Origin: Chryseobacterium culicis
GTDB lineage: Bacteria; Bacteroidota; Bacteroidia; Flavobacteriales; Weeksellaceae
Direction of reading: 5' to 3'
DNA length: 64,000 bases
NCBI RefSeq assembly: GCF_002979755.1
Contig: NZ_PCPP01000005.1
Location: forward strand, 186,001-250,000
A program made the position numbers and the translations under genes. Under the pieces are notes generated by a model. It had not been told where the DNA came from and ran no database searches. It worked only from the letters and a program-made list of their open reading frames with translations. This document shows positions 57,297-64,000 of the stretch, piece after piece; position 1 is the first letter of the stretch, and each line of letters starts with the position of its first letter.

Positions 57297-60200
57297 ATGA
57301 AAAGATTAACTGGAAAATTAGCGGCAGTTATCTGCCTTGTATTATTGGGGGTCTGTTCTAAGGCTAATATCATAGGAAACCTTCCCTCAGCAGCGTATAT
57401 AAGAACGGTATGGTATGCTAAGAACATCGACTCATTGAAAAGACCAGTCCATGAATTGACAACATTATTTCTTCCGGACTGGAAAAAAGCTCCTAACAGT
57501 TATATTTTTGATCCCAATCAGAATAGCGAAGGATTATTGATTCCCGTAAAGAAAGCCTATGCAATGTGGGAAGGAGGCGGATATCTTAACGGAAGCGGTA
57601 TTCCGTCGGGTACAGTAACAGCAGATGTTTTATGGGAAGACGTTCATGGGCTTATAAAGTCCGGAGTAAACTACGCCCTTGAAATAATGGGAACAGGGCA
57701 GGATGCTAAGATAAAGGTTCCTGTCAACAAAGTGAAAAAGGGAAATGCTGTGATTGCTCTTAAAGTAAACGGCGAAATTTATTGGAGCTGGCATATCTGG
57801 GTGACGGATGATCCTACGAATGGAGTAACTTATAGAAGTTTCAATAATGTCAAAAGGATGAAATCAGACGGAACCACTGAAGTTATTCCAGACTCCGATT
57901 GGAAATGGATGGATAGGAATCTGGGCGCAATTACAAGTTCTATCACGGCATCAGACTGGAACCGAAGTATCGGACTTCTCTATCAATGGGGACGAAAAGA
58001 TCCCATTCCGCCATTGGTTACAAGAGGAAACGATTTCTACGAAGCTTCAGGATCTATAGGCAGAGTGAGGCATAGAGGGGCTAAAAATATGACCAATGCT
58101 GTAAGTATTGATGATCTCAGGAAGTTTGTTCTGCTTTCTACTGCAGAGGTTACCAATAATATGAGGCTTTCAGTAAAAAATCCTTTGAGCCTTATCTATG
58201 TCAATAAAGATGATAATTCAGGTCAGGCTTACTATAATAATAATTTTAACCTTCCTGTCAATTGGTTTGGTAAATCTACTACCTTGCCGAGTAACAGGCT
58301 TTCAGAACTCAATCTTTGGTCAGACAATGCACAAGGAAAAATTGAAAGTATTTACAATACGGATGACAAAACTAAACCTTATAGAGATAAATCTCCTTAT
58401 GACCCATGTCCTAATGGATGGCGTATACCTTCAATGCTGGTGGCGAATCTGGCCTCAGGATCCTATGTAGATGATATAAGAATAGATTTTTCGCCTTTCG
58501 GGGTGAAAACCAATATGGCGAGAAATGTTTTTGAAGCCAATAAATATCATATCATAAAACCTACTGATGCAGGAATTCCAGCCTTTATGACAGGGTTTAG
58601 GATTTATCCCAATCTTGGCTTTGATCTATCGGCAGTAGGAGGATTTAATATGGGGATTTTTCCCGGAAGCGGACAGCTTATCAGAGGTGCTCATCTAGGA
58701 CAGTACAGTGATCAGCATCATATTGCATTGTGGACGGCTACTTTGACTCGATTGTTTGATGCTTCTCCGGCTGTTACGGTAAGAGGGCTTTCCATGATTC
58801 CGGATAAAACACAGCCTGATGTTCCGGATGCTAATTATCCTAATATTAAAGGACGTTATTATTACTTTCCAATGTCCGGAATGTATACCTCAGATGCTAA
58901 CGGTTGCAGATGTATAAAAGATCCGCTATACACCATTAATGATTATGATTTTCCAACAGAATACCTGCCAGTAGCCACAGAATTCAAAGAAGGTTTCAAT
59001 AACCCGAATACGTATCAGGTTGTTAAAAGCGAAACAGCCACTATTATTGAAATTCCGGTCAGTAAAGCGTTCTCTGTACAAAGCGGGTTGTTGGGTAATA
59101 TTGAGATATTAAATCCTTCCAGTTTTACTAATTTAAAAACCAATGTGCTATGGACTACCAATACCTCTCTTATCAGCAGAATTCTAATGGTGAATCCTTC
59201 ACCTTCATCATTGCAGGATATTATTAATTCTAAAATATCTGTAGAAATTGCACCTAATGAAAGTGGAAATGCTGTGGTAACATTGCATAATGGTGATGTA
59301 TCTTCACCTATATATTGGAGCTGGCATATCTGGGTTACGGATTCTCCCGTAGGATCTTATTCTTATATTACAGAAGTTCCGGAAGCCGTTACAAATTATG
59401 TGAACTATGTCAACAAAGCTGATATTGCATTACAGACAGTCTTTATGGATCGTAATCTCGGAGCAACAGATGCTTTTCCCAACATTGTCAATCCTCAGGC
59501 GCCCACTGCTGATGAACTGTTAAAAATACGTACCTCTACCGGACTGCACTATCAATGGGGTAGAAAAGATCCTATTCCTCCATTCCAGTATGCCGATAAT
59601 AGAAGCTTTTATAATGTGTTTCTGGGAACTCCTGGTCCTAAAGGAACGGTTTCATACACTACGCTTGATCAGTCTGAATATAACAACCTTTCAGGAAACT
59701 ATATTATACCTTATAACACGTATGCAACAGCATCAAACGTACAGTTAACCGATAAACCCGCAGATAAAATCTCCAAAATATTATCCTATTCTGTGAAAAA
59801 TCCTCTGGTATATATGATCCCAAGTACATGGGCACCTTACAACAGTGCAACACCCAATTATACGAACGGTACAGACTGGCTGGCACAGGAGCCTAATTTA
59901 GCGCCTGACAGATGGGGAAGAGGAGGTGGCAAATCACCTTTTGATCCTTGTCCTGAAGGATGGAGGATTCCTGATCTGACCAGTGTGGCTTTGGTTTCAG
60001 GTGCTGATTTCGGGCAAACTCCCTGGTATAAAAAAGATAAGAATGTTGCCACATCATATAGTATTGCGACTGATTATTTGGGAGCGAGAGTGAGAAATTC
60101 GGCCAATGCTACAGTAGGGTATTTGTTTAACAATCCGGCTTATCCCATAGGAAACTATCCTGATTCCGGATCAAGAGGTTTCAGAAGTGTTATTGCCAAT

Positions 60201-60716
60201 CAGACTTCACAGGGAACGTTCAATGTTCTCAACTTTCAGTATCCGGCTGTATGGACGGATGCTTTAAATTCAAATTATATTGGAAGGTCTATTAATGTCT
60301 TGTTTGATGCAGCTTCTACCACCAATAGAATAATGGTCTTTCATGATAATAATGACCCGTACTTCGGAACGGGATGCCGATGTGTGAAAATAGAATATGA
60401 TGCTAATGGTAATGAAGAAGGTCCGGCCTCAAAAACGAATGCAATGTCCAAAGAACCTAGACTGAGTAAGGTAAATCCTGAACTAAAAATTAAGAATAAC
60501 AAAATTTCTTTATACCCAAGTCCTTTTTCTAATATCCTTTACATCAGGGCTACGGTGGATAAAGAATACCGTTTTCAGATTTTTAATGCCCTCGGTCAGC
60601 TTGTGAAATCAGGGCAGTTTGTCAATAATCAGACAGATCTCTCTTCTTTAAGTGCAGGAGTGTATCTAATAAGAATAAATAATTCAGAAGCAACTGTAAA
60701 AATTATAAAACAATAA
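57297..60716 (+). CDS. Duplicated FISUMP-domain surface protein with T9SS sorting domain
   Basis: Secreted protein of 1139 aa with a signal peptide (about 1-23, SKA). Two large homologous halves follow. The first has YWSWHIWVTDDPTNG (about 161-175), MDRNLGA, YQWGRKDPIPP, DPCPNGWRIPS (about 370) and GCRCIKDP. The second has YWSWHIWVTDSPVG (about 672), MDRNLGATD, YQWGRKDPIPP, DPCPEGWRIPD (about 882) and GCRCVKIEY. Each half matches a FISUMP (Fib_succ_major)-type domain of extracellular proteins. The last ~75 residues (ISLYPSPFSNILYIRATVDK to the final KIIKQ) are a T9SS sorting signal. Its function as a surface adhesin or sensor is a guess. It stands alone between two terminators. Confidence 0.85.
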   Translation: MKRLTGKLAAVICLVLLGVCSKANIIGNLPSAAYIRTVWYAKNIDSLKRPVHELTTLFLPDWKKAPNSYIFDPNQNSEGLLIPVKKAYAMWEGGGYLNGSGIPSGTVTADVLWEDVHGLIKSGVNYALEIMGTGQDAKIKVPVNKVKKGNAVIALKVNGEIYWSWHIWVTDDPTNGVTYRSFNNVKRMKSDGTTEVIPDSDWKWMDRNLGAITSSITASDWNRSIGLLYQWGRKDPIPPLVTRGNDFYEASGSIGRVRHRGAKNMTNAVSIDDLRKFVLLSTAEVTNNMRLSVKNPLSLIYVNKDDNSGQAYYNNNFNLPVNWFGKSTTLPSNRLSELNLWSDNAQGKIESIYNTDDKTKPYRDKSPYDPCPNGWRIPSMLVANLASGSYVDDIRIDFSPFGVKTNMARNVFEANKYHIIKPTDAGIPAFMTGFRIYPNLGFDLSAVGGFNMGIFPGSGQLIRGAHLGQYSDQHHIALWTATLTRLFDASPAVTVRGLSMIPDKTQPDVPDANYPNIKGRYYYFPMSGMYTSDANGCRCIKDPLYTINDYDFPTEYLPVATEFKEGFNNPNTYQVVKSETATIIEIPVSKAFSVQSGLLGNIEILNPSSFTNLKTNVLWTTNTSLISRILMVNPSPSSLQDIINSKISVEIAPNESGNAVVTLHNGDVSSPIYWSWHIWVTDSPVGSYSYITEVPEAVTNYVNYVNKADIALQTVFMDRNLGATDAFPNIVNPQAPTADELLKIRTSTGLHYQWGRKDPIPPFQYADNRSFYNVFLGTPGPKGTVSYTTLDQSEYNNLSGNYIIPYNTYATASNVQLTDKPADKISKILSYSVKNPLVYMIPSTWAPYNSATPNYTNGTDWLAQEPNLAPDRWGRGGGKSPFDPCPEGWRIPDLTSVALVSGADFGQTPWYKKDKNVATSYSIATDYLGARVRNSANATVGYLFNNPAYPIGNYPDSGSRGFRSVIANQTSQGTFNVLNFQYPAVWTDALNSNYIGRSINVLFDAASTTNRIMVFHDNNDPYFGTGCRCVKIEYDANGNEEGPASKTNAMSKEPRLSKVNPELKIKNNKISLYPSPFSNILYIRATVDKEYRFQIFNALGQLVKSGQFVNNQTDLSSLSAGVYLIRINNSEATVKIIKQ

Positions 60717-60965
60717 ACCGTAACAAAAAGAGTTGAAAAGCAGAATGAGGTTTCTTGTTCTGCTTTTTTATATAGAGCATATTTCTTGCATCTATTATGG
60801 CTGGTAAAAAATTCTATATCATTCAGTGTTGATAATTGCATAACAGTCTAAAACCTATACTACAAAGGATTTGTTTCTTCAAAAAGTGGATGCTGAAAGA
60901 GAGTATAAACCACTTCGATTGTTAAATTAAACCCGTTTAACAAAAAGTATATAATAAAAAAGCTT
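60717..60965. other. Gap before topA
   Basis: 249 bases, AT-rich, without a supported gene or a clear terminator for the FISUMP gene. It ends in the topA -7 box. Confidence 0.4.
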
Positions 60966-60973
60966 TACTTTTG
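60966..60973 (+). promoter_or_regulatory. topA -7 box
   Basis: TACTTTTG fits TAnnTTTG and lies 18 bases before the ATG at 60992. Confidence 0.5.
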
Positions 60974-60991
60974 CAAAAATTTTTAGTTAGA

Positions 60992-63553
60992 ATGTCGAAA
61001 AATTTAGTAATCGTAGAGTCCCCGGCAAAAGCAAAAACTATTCAAAAATATCTAGGAAAGGATTTTGAAGTAAAATCCAGTTTCGGACATATCCGGGATC
61101 TTCCTAAAAAAGGAATGGGGATAGACCTTACTACATTCAGTCCTGATTACGAAGTTTCAGCAGACAAAAAGAAATTGGTAACCGAATTAAAGGCTGCCGT
61201 AAAGAAAGCTGATATGGTATGGCTTGCTTCCGATGAGGATCGCGAAGGAGAAGCTATTGCATGGCACCTTGCGGATGAATTGAAGCTGAAGCCTGAAAAC
61301 AGAAAAAGAATTGTTTTCCACGAGATTACCAAAAACGCCATTCTAAAAGCAATTGACAATCCAAGAGATATTGATCAGAACTTAGTCAATGCCCAGCAGG
61401 CAAGAAGAGTGCTGGACAGAATCGTAGGTTTTGAAATGTCACCCGTTTTATGGAAAAAAGTAAAGCCGGGACTGTCTGCAGGTAGAGTACAGTCTGTAGC
61501 AGTGAGATTAATTGTTGAAAGAGAAAAAGAAATCCGTGAATTCAAGCCGAAAGCAAGCTTTAAACTTGACGGGATTTTCCTAAATAAAACAGAGCAGGAA
61601 ATTGCTGCAAAGCTGAAAAAAGACTTTGAAAAAGAAGAAGAGGCAGAAAAATTCCTGGAGCAGGCGAAAACTACAGAATTTAAAGTTCTGAATGTAGAAA
61701 CCAAGCCAGGTACACGTTCGGCTTCCGCTCCGTTTACAACTTCTACATTACAGCAGGAAGCTTCCTCAAGACTTGGATATAATGTAACCAATACCATGCG
61801 TCTGGCGCAGAGGCTTTACGAAGAAGGGTTTATTACCTATATGAGAACAGACTCCGTAAACCTTTCCCAGGAAGCCATTGAAGGTGCTAAAAAACAAATT
61901 GTATCAGAATACGGAGCAGAATATTCTTCTCCAAGAAACTATACCACAAAATCTGCTTCAGCACAGGAAGCGCACGAAGCGATCCGTCCTACGGATTTTG
62001 GCGTAAAAACTGTAGCTGATGCACAATTAAACAGACTGTATCAATTAATTTATAAAAGAACACTGGCTTCTCAGATGGCTAATGCCAAAATTGAAAAGAC
62101 AGTGATCGAAATAGGAAATACATCATTGCCGCATCATTTTGAAGCACAGGGTGAGGTAATTATATTCGATGGTTTCCTGAAGGCTTACGGCATTGTAAAG
62201 ACAGAGGATGAAGATGAAGAAAACAACGATAAACTGTTGCCGAAAGTAACTGTAGGAGAAATATTGAACTATAAAACAATTACTGCTACTGAAAAATTCA
62301 CAAGACCAAGTGCAAGATATACTGAAGCCGGATTGGTGAGAAAACTTGAAGAATTAGGGATTGGGAGACCTTCTACTTATGCTCCTACCATTCAGACCAT
62401 TCAGAACAGAGAGTATGTAGATAAAAGAGAAATCGAACCACATACCCGTGAAGTGATCAAAATGTCTTTAGTAAAAGATAAGATCAAAAAAGTAGTTCTT
62501 GAAGAAAAATTCGGAGGTGATAAAAATAAATTCATTCCTACAGATATTGGTGAAGTTGTCAATGACTTCTTAACAGATAACTTCAGAGAAATCCTTGACT
62601 ACGGTTTCACAGCAAGGGTAGAAGAAAGTTTTGACGAAATTGCGAGTGGCGACCAGAAATGGAAGGAAATGATGACGAATTTCTACTCAAAATTTCACCC
62701 GAGAATTGAAGATGTAGAAGAAAATGCAGACCGTGCAACAGGAGATAGATTATTAGGAGTAGATCCAAAGACCGGTAAAAATGTTCATGCAAGAATCGGA
62801 AGATTTGGAGCAATGATCCAGATTGGAGAAACGGATGATGAGGAAAAACCAATCTTTGCTTCATTAATGACAGGCCAGAATATCGCAACTATTACTTTCG
62901 AAGAAGCAATGGAACTGTTCAAGTTGCCTTTTGATTTAAGTGAAGTTGACGGACATCCGGTTTCTGTAGGAGTAGGAAGATTTGGACCTTATGTTAAATG
63001 GGGAGAAACGTATATCAGTATTCCGAAAGGTGAAGATCCGCTTTCTGTAGATCAGAAACGTGCAGAGGAAATCATCAATGAAAAGAAAATTGCTGATGCT
63101 CCTATTGCAACATATAAAGGAGAACCTGTAACAAAAGGAACAGGAAGATTCGGACCATTTATCAAGTATAAAGATATTTTCGTGAACGTTCCAAAGAGAT
63201 ATGATTTTGAAAATCTTTCTCAAAGCGATATCAATGAACTGATTGATGCTAAACTGGAAAAAGAAGCCAACCGATACATCCAGCAGTGGGAAAAAGAAAA
63301 GATTTCCATTGAAAACGGAAGATGGGGACCTTTCATCAAGTTCGGAAAGGCTATGTTTAAAATTCCTAAGAAAGCTGACGATACAAAATATGATGCAGAG
63401 GAATTAAAAGAACTTTCTTTAGATGAGGTTAAAAAATGGATTACAGATCAGGATCCTAAAGCTTTTGCAGAAAAGAAAAAACCTGCAGCTAAAAAAGCTA
63501 CTACAACAAAGAAAACAACAGCAGCAAAGAAACCAGCTGCCAAAAAGAAATAA
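60992..63553 (+). CDS. topA: DNA topoisomerase I
   Basis: Type IA topoisomerase of 853 aa that relaxes negative supercoils. The Toprim region starts LVIVESPAKAKTIQKYLG, with acidic residues in WLASDEDREGEAIAWHLA (about 75-92). The active-site Tyr lies in EEGFITYMRTDSVNLS (about 283). Instead of Cys zinc fingers the C-terminus has four copies of a GRFGP-type repeat (IGRFGAMIQIG, VGRFGPYVKWG, TGRFGPFIKYK, NGRWGPFIKFG, about 595-790) and an Ala/Lys-rich tail (KKPAAKKATTTKKTTAAKKP). A TTG at 60971 would extend it by seven residues but lies in the -7 box, so the ATG at 60992 is chosen. A terminator follows. Confidence 0.97.
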   Translation: MSKNLVIVESPAKAKTIQKYLGKDFEVKSSFGHIRDLPKKGMGIDLTTFSPDYEVSADKKKLVTELKAAVKKADMVWLASDEDREGEAIAWHLADELKLKPENRKRIVFHEITKNAILKAIDNPRDIDQNLVNAQQARRVLDRIVGFEMSPVLWKKVKPGLSAGRVQSVAVRLIVEREKEIREFKPKASFKLDGIFLNKTEQEIAAKLKKDFEKEEEAEKFLEQAKTTEFKVLNVETKPGTRSASAPFTTSTLQQEASSRLGYNVTNTMRLAQRLYEEGFITYMRTDSVNLSQEAIEGAKKQIVSEYGAEYSSPRNYTTKSASAQEAHEAIRPTDFGVKTVADAQLNRLYQLIYKRTLASQMANAKIEKTVIEIGNTSLPHHFEAQGEVIIFDGFLKAYGIVKTEDEDEENNDKLLPKVTVGEILNYKTITATEKFTRPSARYTEAGLVRKLEELGIGRPSTYAPTIQTIQNREYVDKREIEPHTREVIKMSLVKDKIKKVVLEEKFGGDKNKFIPTDIGEVVNDFLTDNFREILDYGFTARVEESFDEIASGDQKWKEMMTNFYSKFHPRIEDVEENADRATGDRLLGVDPKTGKNVHARIGRFGAMIQIGETDDEEKPIFASLMTGQNIATITFEEAMELFKLPFDLSEVDGHPVSVGVGRFGPYVKWGETYISIPKGEDPLSVDQKRAEEIINEKKIADAPIATYKGEPVTKGTGRFGPFIKYKDIFVNVPKRYDFENLSQSDINELIDAKLEKEANRYIQQWEKEKISIENGRWGPFIKFGKAMFKIPKKADDTKYDAEELKELSLDEVKKWITDQDPKAFAEKKKPAAKKATTTKKTTAAKKPAAKKK

Positions 63554-63568
63554 TATTTTATTAAATAG

Positions 63569-63600
63569 AAAGCCGTTGACAAATTGTTAACGGCTTTTTT
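63569..63600 (+). terminator. topA terminator
   Basis: AAAGCCGTTGAC pairs with GTTAACGGCTTT (one G-T pair) around AAATT, followed by T-run. Confidence 0.87.
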
Positions 63601-63655
63601 ATTAGATCCTAATTGTAAAGAAAATATTTCTCCCTTTATTTTCTCATTAAATTTT

Positions 63656-63663
63656 TAACTTTG
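63656..63663 (+). promoter_or_regulatory. -7 box for the delta-60-repeat gene
   Basis: TAACTTTG fits TAnnTTTG, 54 bases upstream of the ATG at 63717. Confidence 0.45.
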
Positions 63664-63716
63664 GGAGCTTAAAAACTAATATAACAACCTGAAACATCAT
63701 TTTAAAATTGAGTCTT

Positions 63717-64000
63717 ATGTATAAAATTCTATCTATTTTAGGGCTTTTTATCACTTTGAATGCCTTTGCCCAGGAAAATCTGCTGGATACATCGTATGGT
63801 TTAAGCAGTGGATCTACTGATTTTGCATTTTATAATGGCAGTCAAATGTCTGGAGGACTGCAGATACAATCCACAACCCAACTTCCGGATGGAAAAATTT
63901 TAGCGGTAGGCAGTAACTTTATTGCCCGTTTTACCGCCAATGGAGTGTTAGATACTTCTTTTTCCAATGGGACTGGATATAAACTTTTCTCTCAGGGATA
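63717..64000 (+). CDS. Secreted delta-60-repeat protein, 3' end cut off by window edge
   Basis: The ATG at 63717 opens a frame of 94 codons that runs off the right edge. A signal peptide covers about 1-19 (MYKILSILGLFITLNAFAQ). A delta-60-type beta-propeller repeat follows: QLPDGKILAVGSNFIARFTANGVLDTSF (about 56-83), with the PDGKILAVG and the NGxLDxSF signatures. Such proteins are usually large, with many repeats, and often end in a T9SS sorting domain, which would lie outside the window. Confidence 0.75.
   Translation, partial: MYKILSILGLFITLNAFAQENLLDTSYGLSSGSTDFAFYNGSQMSGGLQIQSTTQLPDGKILAVGSNFIARFTANGVLDTSFSNGTGYKLFSQG

Noticed and set aside
63147..63553. Minus-strand frames within the topA 3' part
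   Set aside because: They are antisense to the GRFGP repeats and the Lys-rich tail. Low-complexity artefacts.

Overview
The window looks like part of the chromosome of a Chryseobacterium-like member of the Flavobacteriia (Bacteroidota). This is inferred from low GC, Bacteroidota promoter elements (TAnnTTTG, sometimes with an upstream TTTG), type IX secretion C-terminal sorting domains, gliding-phylum housekeeping proteins, and a complete-looking flexirubin-type aryl polyene/dialkylresorcinol pigment locus. No tRNA, rRNA, CRISPR array, insertion sequence or prophage was seen.

Region 1 (1-17.5 kb) is mostly housekeeping. It holds a dCMP deaminase (cut by the left edge), an enoyl-CoA hydratase, and catalase divergent from an OxyR-type regulator across a shared palindromic operator candidate. 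metK follows, with a strong SAM-II riboswitch candidate in its leader. Next come an ECF-like sigma factor followed by an overlooked 44-residue protein, a YjjG-like phosphatase, two PepSY-like proteins next to a two-component system, trpS, a SanA/YdcF protein, lspA with small genes, a DksA-like protein without zinc cysteines, and ileS.

Region 2 (18-34.6 kb) starts with a secreted M23 peptidase. It then gives the plus-strand arm of the pigment locus: aryl-CoA ligase (PaaK-like), a divergent flavin-dependent halogenase-like enzyme, tyrosine ammonia-lyase, FabG, a ketosynthase, an acyl carrier protein, an LpxL-like acyltransferase and a CrtI-like oxidoreductase. A C45-family lipoprotein, a DUF1648 membrane protein and a secreted M36 metalloprotease with a T9SS sorting domain follow.

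Region 3 (34.6-54.8 kb) is the minus-strand arm of the pigment locus. It forms two transcription units. The upstream unit (54746 to 48116) has an MMPL exporter-acyltransferase fusion, DarA, DarB and two hotdog dehydratase-like proteins, and ends at a hairpin terminator. The downstream unit (47153 to 34613) has an XRE-like small protein, a BtrH-like acyltransferase, an ABC-2 transporter, a thioesterase, two ketosynthases with intact cysteine, one that lacks it, one truncated KAS-like protein, an acyl carrier protein, a polysaccharide deacetylase, LolA, a lipoprotein, a FabZ-like protein and a DUF2062 glycosyltransferase. Between the two units lies an island on the other strand with a short GG-leader (bacteriocin-like) peptide gene, a near-consensus parS site and a dispersed repeat.

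Region 4 (54.9-64 kb) carries two polytopic membrane proteins (one EpsG-like), a large duplicated FISUMP-type T9SS surface protein, topA, and the start of a secreted delta-60-repeat protein cut by the right edge.

Together the pigment genes suggest this route. Tyrosine is deaminated to 4-coumarate, activated by the ligase, loaded on a carrier protein and extended and dehydrated by type II ketosynthase, FabG and hotdog enzymes. DarA/DarB make the dialkylresorcinol, and an acyltransferase joins the two halves. The LolA/lipoprotein/MMPL/ABC proteins move the product to the outer membrane. Several intergenic gaps hold dispersed or inverted repeats, including one element present three times.
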